A stretch of DNA of 64,000 nucleotides from JAJPKK01 sp963747835 (GCA_963747835.1 CAVVGO010000007.1:372001-436000); one strand, 5' to 3'. Positions 1 to 10,928 are shown, counted from the first letter of the stretch. A program made the numbers and translations. Notes: generated from the sequence alone by a model not told the origin.

Positions 1-1697
<1,697 letters not shown>

Positions 1698-1883
1698 GGC
1701 GGCTCAACCTGGGATGTGGACGGCAAAATGGGGCAGATCCCGGTCTTCCGCCGACCTGACGGTCAGGCGGAAGCCGGGCCGATAATCCGCCAAAAGGCTG
1801 CGCCTATCCGGTGAGCGAAATCTTTCATCATGGCGGGGGTCGTATCATATCGACCACGCCGCGCAAAGGGCGACGTTGGCGGA

Positions 1884-2897
1884 TCACGCCGCCGGCGCCT
1901 CCAGCGGCGTTACGGTTCCGAGCAGCGGAAAGGCATCGCCGGCGCGCTTGAGCGCGATCTTGGCGATCCGGCAGTCCTCGTCCATGCGGTGGATCAGTTC
2001 ATCCACCGTATCGAAATTGAACTCCGGCCTGATCCAAGACATCACGGCGACGTCCAGGGTGCGGCCGTAGAGATCGCCGGAGAAATCGAACAGGAATATC
2101 TCCAGCAGCACCACCCCGGTATCGAACATCGGCCGCCGCCCGAAATTCGCCACGCCGTCGAAGCGCCGGCCGTCGAGCGCGACCCGTACCGCGTAGACGC
2201 CGTGGCGCAGGCCGCAGCCGGGGTCAAGCCGCAGATTGGCGGTCGGATAGCCGAGATCGCGCCCGCGCTTGTCGCCGTGGACCACGTCGCCGGTCACGAA
2301 CCACGGATGGCCGAGGAGTTCGGCGGCCTCCTCCGGGCGGCCGGCCGCCAGGGCATCGCGCACGCCGCCCGACGAAATCCGTCGGCCGTCGTCGAGGAGC
2401 GCCGGCACCACGTCGACGTGAAAGCCGAGCCGCGCGCCTTCCTCCTGTAGATAGACCGGCGTGCCGGCCCGCGCCTTGCCGAAATGAAAATCGAAGCCGA
2501 CCGCGACGCCCGCGACGGCAAACCGTTGGATCAGGACGCGCGAGATGAATTCGGTCGGGTCGAGCGCGGCCAGCGCGGCGTCGAAATGCATCACGATGGC
2601 GCCGTCGAGCCCGGTTGCGGCAAACAGGCGCAGCTTGGCGATGGCATCGGTGAGCCGGAACAGGGGCTCGTCCGGCTTGAAGAAGGCGCGCGGATGGGGC
2701 TCGAAAGTAAGCGCGGCCGCCGGGCGGCCGAGTGCGCGCGCGCGGGCGACCGCCGCCGCGATCACGGCGCGATGGCCCCGATGCACGCCCTCGAAATTGC
2801 CCATCGCCACCACGGCACCGCGCAGCGGTCCGGGATGCGGCGGGTCGCCGAGCCGGTCGTGAATAGCGATGAAGCGGCTGGCTGGCTCGGATTGCAT
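1884..2897 (-). CDS. ribF: Bifunctional riboflavin kinase / FAD synthetase
   Basis: Converts riboflavin to FMN and FMN to FAD. The 337-residue product has the nucleotidyltransferase motif GNFEGVHRGH near residue 31 and the riboflavin kinase signature GYPTANL in the second half, the normal two-domain layout and length. The frame stays open upstream to 3254, but that extension has no family resemblance, so the ATG at 2897 (MQSEPASRF) is chosen. It lies upstream of ileS on the same strand and is probably co-transcribed with it. Confidence 0.95.
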   Translation of the reverse strand: MQSEPASRFIAIHDRLGDPPHPGPLRGAVVAMGNFEGVHRGHRAVIAAAVARARALGRPAAALTFEPHPRAFFKPDEPLFRLTDAIAKLRLFAATGLDGAIVMHFDAALAALDPTEFISRVLIQRFAVAGVAVGFDFHFGKARAGTPVYLQEEGARLGFHVDVVPALLDDGRRISSGGVRDALAAGRPEEAAELLGHPWFVTGDVVHGDKRGRDLGYPTANLRLDPGCGLRHGVYAVRVALDGRRFDGVANFGRRPMFDTGVVLLEIFLFDFSGDLYGRTLDVAVMSWIRPEFNFDTVDELIHRMDEDCRIAKIALKRAGDAFPLLGTVTPLEAPAA

Positions 2898-3026
2898 CGG
2901 GGACGGCGCCGGTTTCCTTGCGAATTCGGCGCGACCGTGCCCGCCGCGGTTGATCGAAGTCAAGCCGGGACATTGGTCGATGCGTCGGCGCCGGCGTTCA
3001 ATCGGCAGCGGCGCGGCTTCGTTAAG

Positions 3027-3051
3027 CACCTGCCAACCATGATGGCAGGTG
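3027..3051. other. Perfect 9-bp inverted repeat in the ribF-cheY divergent region
   Basis: CACCTGCCA and TGGCAGGTG face each other across a 7-nt loop. No T-tract follows on either strand, so it is not a typical terminator. It lies in the 400-bp gap (2898-3301) between divergent ribF and the cheY gene, where no other gene is apparent; an operator or an RNA hairpin in the ribF leader are both possible. Seen directly; function inferred only from position. Confidence 0.4.
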
Positions 3052-3301
3052 TTCACGGCCCATTCCGCCCGCCAACGAAGCCGCTTGCCGGTTTGCCGTA
3101 AATCGCGGGGGTCGCACCGACTCCGAATTAACCGGATTTTCAACCGCCGGTGATAAGTTCCGCAAGCTTTGGGGGAGCAATTCCGGGCGATACCGGATGG
3201 AGAGGCCGTTCCCCGAGGCATCTTATCGGCGACGGAGCGCTTCGCGTTCCACACTTAGGCCAACCAAAGGCGCCGACAGGTGGCCGGAACGGAGCAGGGC
3301 A

Positions 3302-3685
3302 ATGGCAGTCGACCTTTCGATGCCGGTACTCGTGGTTGATGACTACAACACGATGATCCGCATCATTCGCAATTTGCTGAAACAGATCGGATTTCAGGAC
3401 ATCGACGACGCGGCCGACGGAACGGCGGCGCTCGGCAGGATGCGCGAGAAGCGCTATGGCCTCGTGATCTCCGACTGGAATATGGAACCGATGACCGGAT
3501 ACGAACTGCTCAAGGAGGTCCGCCTCGACCCCGGACTGACCAAGACGCCGTTCATCATGGTCACGGCAGAATTGAAGACCGAAAACGTCATCGCGGCGAA
3601 AAAAGCCGGCGTCAACAACTACATCGTCAAGCCCTTCAACGCCCAGACGTTGCAGAGCAAGATCGAAGCGGTGTTCAGCGATTGA
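3302..3685 (+). CDS. CheY-like single-domain response regulator
   Basis: A 127-residue stand-alone receiver domain. The acidic pair D13/D14, phosphoacceptor D58 (ISDWNMEPM), T88 and K110 (VKPF) are all in place, so it should be phosphorylated by a CheA-type kinase and act by protein contact, as CheY does on the flagellar switch. The ATG at 3302 follows a GGAGCAGGG ribosome site; the longer open frame from 3197 reads into non-conserved sequence. The next gene, 90 bp downstream, encodes a CheZ-like phosphatase, which supports a chemotaxis CheY. No other chemotaxis genes are in the window. Confidence 0.93.
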   Translation: MAVDLSMPVLVVDDYNTMIRIIRNLLKQIGFQDIDDAADGTAALGRMREKRYGLVISDWNMEPMTGYELLKEVRLDPGLTKTPFIMVTAELKTENVIAAKKAGVNNYIVKPFNAQTLQSKIEAVFSD

Positions 3686-3775
3686 GCCGGACCGCGGTCC
3701 GCTTCACCCAATGATAAGACGCGCATCGGCACGCGTGGGCGCTCGCAATGGCGACGCCCACCGGGAGGCAGTGAC

Positions 3776-4414
3776 ATGTCAAAGCTGAAGACAGACCATT
3801 TTACCGCGATCTATGATTTTCTTCAGAACAAGAACCCGGACCAGACGACGCTTGCCGATGTGCTCACTCTGGCCGAGATCTCGGCCAGGTCGATGCACCG
3901 CTTCTTCGAGGACATGGACGTCACGGTGTACCGCGAGCTGCGCGAGATCGCCGGTTATATCGAGTCGCTGAAGCGCGAAATGGGTGCGCTCAAGGCCAAC
4001 GAGATCAAGAGTTCCCGCATCCCGGCCGCCGGCATGGAGTTGAGCGCGGTCTGCCAGGCGACCGAAGCCGCCACCAACACCATCATGGAGTGCGCCGAAG
4101 CCGTGATGGCGGCGGACGGCCGCGACCCCGCCGCCTACAAGGCGCTGGTCAGCGACAAAATGATGATCATCTTCGAGGCGTGCTCGTTCCAGGACATCAC
4201 CGGCCAGCGCATCGCCAAGGTGGTGGAAACGCTGCAACTCATCGACGATCGGGTGTCGCGGTTCGCCAAGGCGATCGCCGCCAGCGATGCGCCCGGCGCC
4301 AGCACCGATCGCGAGAACGCCCGGGAGGAACGCCGCCAGCGACTCCTCCTCAACGGGCCGCAACTTGGCGGTCCGCAGACCTCGCAGTCGGAAGTCGACG
4401 CGATGTTCTCGTAG
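3776..4414 (+). CDS. cheZ: CheZ-family CheY-phosphate phosphatase
   Basis: Expected to dephosphorylate CheY-P and end the chemotaxis signal. The 212-residue, mostly helical protein contains the CheZ catalytic signature ACSFQDITGQRI, with the conserved Asp (D140) and Gln (Q144), and ends in a short acidic/hydrophobic tail (EVDAMFS) after a flexible linker, the arrangement CheZ uses to dock CheY. An AGG-rich ribosome site lies ahead of the ATG. It follows the CheY gene closely, so both partners appear to be made together. Confidence 0.88.
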   Translation: MSKLKTDHFTAIYDFLQNKNPDQTTLADVLTLAEISARSMHRFFEDMDVTVYRELREIAGYIESLKREMGALKANEIKSSRIPAAGMELSAVCQATEAATNTIMECAEAVMAADGRDPAAYKALVSDKMMIIFEACSFQDITGQRIAKVVETLQLIDDRVSRFAKAIAASDAPGASTDRENAREERRQRLLLNGPQLGGPQTSQSEVDAMFS

Positions 4415-4476
4415 CGCATGATTGGCGCAAGATCGCCGACTTTACGGCCCGCGCGCGAAATCAATCAAAGCACCGT

Positions 4477-4505
4477 CTTCACCACATCAGCCTTCACCAC
4501 ATCAG
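4477..4505. repeat. 14-bp direct repeat pair at the 3' end of the HAD gene
   Basis: The sequence CTTCACCACATCAG occurs at 4477-4490 and again at 4492-4505 (period 15). The second copy contains the TGA stop of the minus-strand HAD gene. It looks like a small slippage duplication. Confidence 0.6.
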
Positions 4506-5387
4506 CTTGGGCGTGACCGCGTGGGGCGTGATGCCCGCATTGGCGAATATGCCGGCAAGCGCGACCGTCGAGACGCTTTCGCGCGAGCCCAGTTCCTCGG
4601 CATGGATGCCACCCGATACGAATAGCCCGTCGATGCCGAGCGCCCGGGCGCCGGCGATGTCGGTGCGCAGCGAGTCGCCGATCGCAAGCGTGCGTCCGGC
4701 CGGCGCCGCCGCGCCGCGCGCTACCGCGGCCTTGGCCAGCGCCGCCTGATAGATCGGCCGGTGCGGCTTGCCGGCGTAAAGCACCTCGCCCCCCATGCTG
4801 GCGTAAAGATCGGCGATCGCGCCGGCGCAATACAGCAGCTCGTTGCCGCGCTCGACCACCAGATCCGGGTTGGCGCACACCATGAAGAGGCCGCGGCCGC
4901 GCATCGTCTCCATCAGGTCGCGATAGTGGTCCGGGGTTTCGGTGGTATCGTCGAACAGGCCCGAGCAGACCGTGTACGCGGCCTCGTCGACCGGCGCGAA
5001 GCAGACGTTGAGCCCGTCGAAGATGGTGGCGTCACGTTCCGGGCCGATGTGGAACACGGCGCCGTTGCGCCCGGCTACTACCTCCCGGGTGACGTCGCCC
5101 GACGTCGTCACCCCATCATAGGCCTCGCGCGGCACGCTGAACCGGTCGAGCTGGTGGATCACCCACTGCGACGGCCGCGGCGCATTGGTGATCAGGATCA
5201 CGGTGCCGCCGCCGGCGCGGAACCGCACCAGCGCCTCGCAGGCCTCCCGATGGGCCGTAAGCCCGTTGTGGACCACCCCCCAGACGTCGCACAGCACCAC
5301 GTCGTAGCGGTCCGCGATGGTCGAGAAGCGATCGAGGCAGGTGAACGGCATTTCGGGGATCGGGAGTTTTGGGGCCAAAGGGGCCAC
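4494..5387 (-). CDS. HAD-superfamily class IIA hydrolase (TIGR01459-like)
   Basis: A 297-residue haloacid dehalogenase-type phosphatase. The N-terminal nucleophile motif CDVWGVVHNG, the TNAPRPS motif and the C-terminal GKPHRPIY...GDSLRTDIAGA block match subclass IIA enzymes (NagD and p-nitrophenylphosphatase relatives). Length and motif order fit the alphaproteobacterial TIGR01459 group, whose physiological substrate is not established. It is convergent with cheZ. The upstream gap to the EAL gene is 110 bp. Confidence 0.85.
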   Translation of the reverse strand: MAPLAPKLPIPEMPFTCLDRFSTIADRYDVVLCDVWGVVHNGLTAHREACEALVRFRAGGGTVILITNAPRPSQWVIHQLDRFSVPREAYDGVTTSGDVTREVVAGRNGAVFHIGPERDATIFDGLNVCFAPVDEAAYTVCSGLFDDTTETPDHYRDLMETMRGRGLFMVCANPDLVVERGNELLYCAGAIADLYASMGGEVLYAGKPHRPIYQAALAKAAVARGAAAPAGRTLAIGDSLRTDIAGARALGIDGLFVSGGIHAEELGSRESVSTVALAGIFANAGITPHAVTPKLMW

Positions 5388-5497
5388 GCGTCAGGGACCA
5401 GGGGATGAGGATCGGATAACGGGGAGCGGATAGCCGATACCACGCCATATCGGCACTGGGCGGTCGCGGCGCCAGGGACGCCCGACAGCCAGGACCG

Positions 5498-7201
5498 TCA
5501 CTGCAATCCGCTGCGCGTCACGACGGCGCGGGCGATCTGGGCGAGCGCGGTCGGGCGCTGGAGAAGTTCGAGGCGGGGATCGGGTGCCGCCACGGCGCCC
5601 GGTGGGGGTCCGCTCTGCGCCGGTTCGGGGCTCGGCGCCGACGCCAAGCTCGACGCCATCGCCGCACTTGAAGCCGCCACCGGACTTAGAACCGGCGGAG
5701 CGCTTGAAACCGGCGCAGCCATCGGAGCCGTCGCAGGACCCAACGTCGCCGGATTTGGTACCGGATTTGGTACCGGATTTGGTACCGGACTTGGTACCGG
5801 ACTTGGCGTCGGCGCCGGGGCCGGCGCGCTGGGGCGTTCCGGCATCGCCTGCAGCACCTCGGCCCGCACCGGCCGCGGCTGCGAGAACAGGTAGCCTTGG
5901 CCGAACTTGATGTCGTAATCGAGGAGGTCGACGACGGTGCCCTCGCTTTCGATCTTCTCGGCGATCAGTTCGACGCCGAACCGCCCCAGCAGCCCCGACA
6001 GGTCGGCCGCATGAATATCGGCAGCGCCGCCGCCGTGGCGGCTGAGCAGCAGCGTCGCCGGCACCTTGACGAACCGGAAGCCGCGATCCGCCAGATCGCG
6101 CGGCTCGAACTTGAGATCGCCGACATGGTCCATGGAGAAGCGGAAGCCCGAGTTCATCAGCGCCGTGAGGCTTTCGGTCTCGAGCGGGCCGAGCGCCCGA
6201 TAGGTCGCCTGGGTGAACTCGAACAGCAGCGCCGGCGCGATCGCCCGGTTGGCTTCCATGAACTCGGTGAACTGCGGGAAGAACTCGGCATCGACCAGTG
6301 TCGAGGCCGAAATGTTGCAGAACAGCGCGACGTCGCGGTTCTTCGACATCAACCGCCGGACCACCTGGACGCAGCGGAATAGCATCTGATTGTCGATCTG
6401 CGCCATCAGGCCGCCGGCCTCGGCGGTTGCCAGAAAATCGGTGGCGGTGAGCAAGTCGCCGTCGGCGGTGCGCAGCCGCGCCAGTGATTCATAAAAGCGC
6501 ACCTTGCGCTGCGGCAGCGTGAGAATTGGCTGCAGGAAGAACTCGAGCCGGTTCGCCCCGACCGCCTCGCGGATGATCGCGATCGCGTTCTCCCGCGGCA
6601 GGTTCCTGAAGCGGGCGCCGGCATCCTCCGCGGCCTCGGGCTCCGCGGCTTCATCGCGCCGGCGCGGCGCCCCCGGCCGCCGATCCGCCGCCACGCCATT
6701 GGACTGAGCCGGCGGTGGAGCGATCGCCCCGGAACCCGATGGCGATCGGGCCGGAGCGGCGGCCGCGGCCGCGGCGCCGTTGGTCATGATGGAACGGTTC
6801 TGGAGCATGGCGTCGTGGGCGCTCACCGATTCGGCGAGTTGCTTGATGAGAACGCCGATCTCGCCGATCTCGGAGGTCAGCGGCTCGGTCGCCATGTCGG
6901 CGCGATCGACCGCATCGTTGACCTTGTCTTCCATGCCGGCGACCCGGCGACCGAGTTCCGCCACCTGCCGGGCGAGATCCGAAATGCCGCGCGAGAGGTC
7001 CGCGACCTGATCCGAGGTGGCGTTTCGCCCGCGCCAGCTCCACGCCGCGATGGTGCAGAGTGCAAGCCCGGTCAGCGCCACAATCGAACAGATCAGCGCC
7101 GCAGTCGGCAGCAACCCGAAGGTCAAGTACAGGACGGCCCCGAACGAGGCACTGATCAGCACCATGCAGATCGCGACGAAACCCGCGGCTACGCGTGCCA
7201 T
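5498..7201 (-). CDS. Membrane-anchored degenerate EAL-domain protein
   Basis: A 567-residue protein: two N-terminal membrane helices (about residues 5-55), a coiled-coil stretch (about 65-135), an Ala/Pro-rich linker, an EAL domain (about 205-445) and a Pro-rich tail. EAL domains hydrolyse cyclic di-GMP, but several metal/active-site positions differ here: EAL reads ESL, the LEITE block reads FEFTQ, and the DDFG block reads MDHVG, so the second Asp is His. Asn of NxS (CNIS) and Lys (KVP) remain. It may bind c-di-GMP or act as a protein-interaction module rather than an enzyme. The tail contains (PNPV)n encoded by a 12-bp tandem repeat. Confidence 0.88.
   Translation of the reverse strand: MARVAAGFVAICMVLISASFGAVLYLTFGLLPTAALICSIVALTGLALCTIAAWSWRGRNATSDQVADLSRGISDLARQVAELGRRVAGMEDKVNDAVDRADMATEPLTSEIGEIGVLIKQLAESVSAHDAMLQNRSIMTNGAAAAAAAPARSPSGSGAIAPPPAQSNGVAADRRPGAPRRRDEAAEPEAAEDAGARFRNLPRENAIAIIREAVGANRLEFFLQPILTLPQRKVRFYESLARLRTADGDLLTATDFLATAEAGGLMAQIDNQMLFRCVQVVRRLMSKNRDVALFCNISASTLVDAEFFPQFTEFMEANRAIAPALLFEFTQATYRALGPLETESLTALMNSGFRFSMDHVGDLKFEPRDLADRGFRFVKVPATLLLSRHGGGAADIHAADLSGLLGRFGVELIAEKIESEGTVVDLLDYDIKFGQGYLFSQPRPVRAEVLQAMPERPSAPAPAPTPSPVPSPVPNPVPNPVPNPATLGPATAPMAAPVSSAPPVLSPVAASSAAMASSLASAPSPEPAQSGPPPGAVAAPDPRLELLQRPTALAQIARAVVTRSGLQ
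5751..5810. repeat. 12-bp tandem repeat inside the EAL gene
   Basis: Five consecutive copies of GGATTTGGTACC (two later copies have GGACTT, and the last ends GGCGTC). On the minus strand it encodes a PNPV/PSPV repeat in the Pro-rich tail. The in-frame unit allows copy-number change without frameshift. Confidence 0.9.
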
Positions 7202-7373
7202 CTACACCCTCGCCGGATTGCCCCACCAACCCAAATCAAGACAATTCGCACTCCGCCGCTACAATGTTTGCAAGCCGTCCGAAGGGCAAGCCTCCTGATG
7301 CCCTGTCCGCGATACTATTGATGAAAATAAATGACGGCGAGACGATGTCGACGGAACCCCGAGAGCTGGTTCC

Positions 7374-7404
7374 GTAGCCCGGATGAGCGGAGCGATAGGC
7401 GGGA
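7374..7404. repeat. Half copy of the GTAGCC(C/T)GGAT intergenic repeat
   Basis: GTAGCCCGGATGAGCG with the following GAGCGATAGGCGGG resembles one arm of the palindromic repeat seen complete at 58107-58194 and as a variant at 12996-13132. It lies in the 336-bp gap (7202-7537) between the EAL and aminotransferase genes, where I see no gene. Confidence 0.6.
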
Positions 7405-7537
7405 ACCGCCTTGCCACAATCGAGCGCGCGCCCCGGATGTCGCTTTGACGCTGCGCAACATCAAGCGCCCGCGCCTTCCCTGATTGCAGGGAAAACATCA
7501 GTGATTTGGGTAGCCCGCGGGCGCCGATGCCGCCCCG

Positions 7538-8888
7538 CTACCGCCCCGCCTCGATGACCTTGCCGAGCTTGGCGAACATCTCGTCGATCTGCGCCTCGCG
7601 ATGATCAGCGGCGGCGTCAGCGCGATGGTGTCGCCGGTGACGCGGATCAGCAGGCCGTGCTCGTGGAACGCCTTTTCCATCGCCGCGAGCGCGCGCTTGC
7701 CGAAGCCGTCGGGCTTGCGACGGCGAGGTCGATGCCGGCGACGAGGCCGACGGTGCGGATGTCGAGCACGTGGGGCAGGCCGCGCAGCGTCATGGCGGCG
7801 TCGGCGAACTTCGGCTCCAGCGCGCGGGCGCGCTCGAACAGCTCCTCGTCGCGGTAGACGTCGAGCGTCGCGAGGCCGGCCGCGCAGGCGAGCGGATGGG
7901 CCGAATAGGTGTAGCCGTGGAACAGCTCGATGACATGCTCCGGCCCGTGCATGAAGGCGTCGTAGATGCCGCTGCGCACGATCACGCCGCCCATCGGCAC
8001 GGTGCCGTTGGTGACGCCCTTGGCGAAGGTGATGATGTCGGGCACGACGCCGTAGCGCTCCGCCGCGAAGGCGATGGCCGAGCCGGCCGAAGCCGGTGAT
8101 GACCTCGTCGAAGATCAGCAGGATGCCGTATTTGTCGCAGATCGCGCGCAGCCGCTGCAGATAGCCCTTGGGCGCCGGCAGCACGCCGGTCGAGCCCGCC
8201 ATCGGCTCGACGATCACGGCCGCGATGGTGGAGGCGTCGTGCAGCGCCGACGATGCGCTCGAGCTCGTCGGCGAGATGCGCGCCCCATTCGGGCTCGCCC
8301 TTGGTGAAGGCCTGCTGGTCGCGGTTATAGGTGTGCGGCAGATGATCGACGCCGGGCAGCAGCGCGCCGAAAAACTTGCGGTTGTTGACGATGCCGCCGA
8401 CCGAGATGCCGCCGAAGCCGACGCCGTGATAGCCGCGCTCGCGGCCGATCAGCGCGGGTGCGGGCGCCCTCGCCGCGCACGTTGTGATAGGCGAGCGCGA
8501 TCTTGAGCGCGGTGTCGACCGCCTCCGAGCCGGAATTGCAGAAGAACACGTGGTCGAGATCGCCCGGCGCCAGCGCCGCGATGCGGCTCGCCAGCTCGAA
8601 GGCCTGCGGATGGCCGAACTGGAACGCCGGCGCGTAGTCGAGCTCGGCCGCCTGGCGCTGGATCGCCGCCACGATCGGGTCGCGGTTGTGGCCGGCATTG
8701 CAGCACCACAGCCCGGCGGTGCCGTCGAGCACGGCGCGGCCGTCGTCGGTGTAGTAGTGCATGTCCTTCGCCCGCGCGATCAGCCGCGGCGCCTTCTTGA
8801 ACGCGCGGTTCGGCGTGAACGGCATCCAGAACGCTTCGAGATCGTTGGGTCGTGCTTCGGCAACGCGGCGGGGTTCGGACGGGGACAT
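7538..8888 (-). pseudogene. Omega-amino acid:pyruvate aminotransferase (class III), frameshifted
   Basis: A PLP-dependent class III transaminase of the beta-alanine/omega-amino acid:pyruvate type. Pieced together across frames, the product runs from MSPSEPRRV (ATG at 8888) through GTAGLWCCNAGHNRDP, FFCNSGSEAVDTALK, RGYHGVGFGG, the cofactor Asp in LIFDEVITGFGRLG and the Schiff-base Lys in TFAKGVTNG, to KLGKVIEAGR and a stop at 7538. About five frame changes interrupt it, near 8459, 8255, 8090, 7727 and 7605; the residues on both sides remain conserved and codon use normal. That pattern suits sequencing error better than decay. If errors are corrected, length (about 450 aa) is normal. Confidence 0.85.
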
Positions 8889-9496
8889 CGGTGGCTCCGG
8901 GCCATGAGGCGTCGATTGGTGGCTGCGATTGGTGGCTGCGATTGGTGGAGCGCGCACTCTAGTACGGCGGTGCGGCGCCGCCAAAGTTTGAAATCGAGCG
9001 ATCCGGAGCGGCGCGGGAGGGGCCGGAATTCGCTGCCAACAGCGAAAATATCAGCGAATTTTTATGGTTTGAGGTGTTTTTGGCCGCTTTAGCGGGATTT
9101 TTTGGTAGTTAAGCAAGCAATTTCAGTGAGTTGCAGCGACTTCGCTGCTTGGGAGTTATCAGCCAATTGTTTTCGCCGAAACAGCGAACACACTTGCCAA
9201 AGCAGCGAATAGCAGCGTACCTCGCAAGCGGTCGGAAGATCGAAGGAAAAAACTCCCTGTGATCGGCTCTGATAAGCCATTGACACACTTCACCATATGA
9301 TAAACGGCGATCGAAGTCAAGTATATTAGGTATATTTTCCTGATTGCGTGGTTTACAAACACCAAGCCGCATCCTAAGTCTCGCGCCACCATACCCCCGG
9401 CATTGAGCAGGCTCACCATTTTTCGGATAGCCGGGCTTCGCCACAAGCTGATAGCGGGATAAGGTTCCCCTTGGGGTTGAGTGGAACAGGCTCACT
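8889..9496. other. AT-richer intergenic region, left border of accessory segment
   Basis: About 600 bp with no convincing gene. Base composition drops from about 9040 on. The motif CAGCGAA recurs several times (for example near 9041, 9053, 9183 and 9203). Open frames on the minus strand here show no recognisable protein. No transposase, integrase or tRNA end is visible, so the mechanism by which the adjacent segment arrived is not shown. Confidence 0.5.
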
Positions 9497-9988
9497 GTGC
9501 GTCCCAAGGAAATCATTCGCGCTTCGAAAAGTGGCGTTGATGTTGGAAAGAAATGGCGTTCGGGAAACGTCCCGAAAGCCGACTTTCCGATTGCCAAGAA
9601 ATCATACGCTCTTGGTAACTCATTTAGATGGAACACGATCTCGTTCGAAGCTCTCGGCGCAGAATGCCGAGTGTTAGTCGTCGTAAATCAGTCGAAACAA
9701 AAATATGAGGCCGTTCTGGGAGTGATGGGTCCCGACGGAACACTGCGCATTCTGTGTTCGTACGAATATCATGCTTCGGAACCGGGCTGGCACTGTCATG
9801 CCACACACGATGATGTTTCGACTTTGTCGCACGGCTTCATGCGAGGCCCTTGGATAAAACGCATACCGGGTCCGCGCAAAGTTCACAGAGGCCACAAATT
9901 CCAGAAATTTTTGATCGGTGATGAGACAGTGGCGATTCGATTCGCGATTGATCGCTACAGGATTTTTGAAAAAGGCACTCTGCTATGA
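9497..9988 (+). CDS. Uncharacterised accessory protein, first gene of overlapping pair
   Basis: I do not recognise this 163-residue protein. It has a basic N-terminus (RPKEIIRASKSG), a central strand-rich section (ISFEALGAECRVLVVVNQSK), a His/Trp cluster (GWHCHATHDD), and a Trp/Arg/His-rich section (GPWIKRIPGPRKVHRGHK). A GTG at 9497 is the only reasonable start of the open frame. Its stop overlaps the next start by 4 bp (ATGA), so the two products are probably made in fixed ratio. Base composition is clearly poorer in GC than the surrounding chromosome, indicating acquisition by transfer. The next protein is DUF1828-like; an interacting pair is inferred, not shown. Confidence 0.7.
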   Translation: MRPKEIIRASKSGVDVGKKWRSGNVPKADFPIAKKSYALGNSFRWNTISFEALGAECRVLVVVNQSKQKYEAVLGVMGPDGTLRILCSYEYHASEPGWHCHATHDDVSTLSHGFMRGPWIKRIPGPRKVHRGHKFQKFLIGDETVAIRFAIDRYRIFEKGTLL

Positions 9989-10767
9989 AGGAGGAACTTT
10001 GCAGGGCCTTTTGCAACGACATCTTCATTAAAGAAGTTCCCGCGGGATTTGCGGTTGGCACTCCATTTCGTCGCAGCGATGGCGACGCCATTTCGTTTTA
10101 CGTCGTCCGAACGCCGTTTCAAGGATTGGTTCGTCTAGAAGATGATGGTCAGACCGTGCCCTATCTCGAAGCGTGCGGCGTCGATTTTGAGACCCAGACG
10201 CGGACAAAAGCGTTTCAGGCTTTGTTGAATGAGTATGAAGCCGAGTACGACGAGACAGAAGCTATCATTCACACAAAAAATATGCGCGACGCCGAGGTTC
10301 CTCGCGCGAGCCTTCGCTTTGTCGCCCTACTTCTCAGAATGTTCGACTTTCTGCTCCTACGCGAAGAACATGTAGAGAGCACATTCAAAGAAGATGCCGC
10401 AAAGCGAATACGGGAAACGGTGGGCGATCGAGCGAGAATTACCGAAGGCCAGCTAGTCAGCGACAAGCTTACCGAAATTAAGCCGGACATGGTGCTTCGA
10501 GCCGAGCACCGAGATCCCGTAGCGGTTTTCTTCGCACAATCAGCTCCTAGAGTGTACGATGCAATTATCCTCCAGATGGCCGCACTCTATGAGACAAAGG
10601 AAACGCTTTCGGTTGTGACCCTACTGGAAAGCGATAATTCAATCTCGCGAGAGATGTTTAAGCGGGCATCCAATCGGCTGGCGGCAGTCACGGTATGGCA
10701 TGGCGATGAGGCCGCTTCGATGCAACGAATTGAGCGTGAGGTCGTGGGCCAACGTGGACTTCACTAG
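9985..10767 (+). CDS. DUF1828-like domain protein, second gene of overlapping pair
   Basis: A 260-residue protein. Its first ~95 residues match the layout of DUF1828 proteins: a short helix (LCRAFCNDIF), an alternating strand block with GDAISFYVV, then LEDDGQTVPYLEACGVDF followed by a helical TRTKAFQALLNEY segment. The C-terminal half has VALLLRMFDFLLLREEHVES and an alpha/beta section (DPVAVFFAQSAP...IILQMAALYETKETLSVVTLLE). DUF1828 proteins are of unknown function and are frequent in mobile regions. It is translationally coupled to the preceding gene and belongs to the same AT-richer segment. Confidence 0.65.
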   Translation: MKEELCRAFCNDIFIKEVPAGFAVGTPFRRSDGDAISFYVVRTPFQGLVRLEDDGQTVPYLEACGVDFETQTRTKAFQALLNEYEAEYDETEAIIHTKNMRDAEVPRASLRFVALLLRMFDFLLLREEHVESTFKEDAAKRIRETVGDRARITEGQLVSDKLTEIKPDMVLRAEHRDPVAVFFAQSAPRVYDAIILQMAALYETKETLSVVTLLESDNSISREMFKRASNRLAAVTVWHGDEAASMQRIEREVVGQRGLH

Positions 10768-10769
10768 CA

Positions 10770-10928
10770 TGGACGAGAATGAAAGACGGATAGAGCAAAT
10801 TGCCAAAAGACTGTTGCCGACCGCGCGACGGCCGAGGTCGCGGCGACGCGGCGGATGATGGCGACGACCCGCGAGGTCCACGAGCTTTGCGGTGGAGACC
10901 CCAGCGACTTGGGAGACAATTTGTGGTA
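10770..10928 (+). pseudogene. Truncated ORF start joined to a diverged hisS 5' fragment
   Basis: Two base pairs after the DUF1828-like gene an ATG opens MDENERRIEQIAKRL, and the DNA then turns into a partial copy of hisS. Positions 10816-10893 align with 11414-11491 of hisS at about 90% identity (8 differences in 78), followed by an 11-bp deletion relative to hisS and further weak similarity to about 10910. Read in the hisS frame it gives ADRATAEVAATRRMM and stops at TAG 10927-10929. It is a remnant of a second hisS copy wedged between accessory genes. Confidence 0.7.

Noticed and set aside
9109..9636. 175-codon minus-strand open frame in the accessory segment border
   Set aside because: No recognisable protein pattern, and it overlaps the better supported plus-strand gene at 9497.
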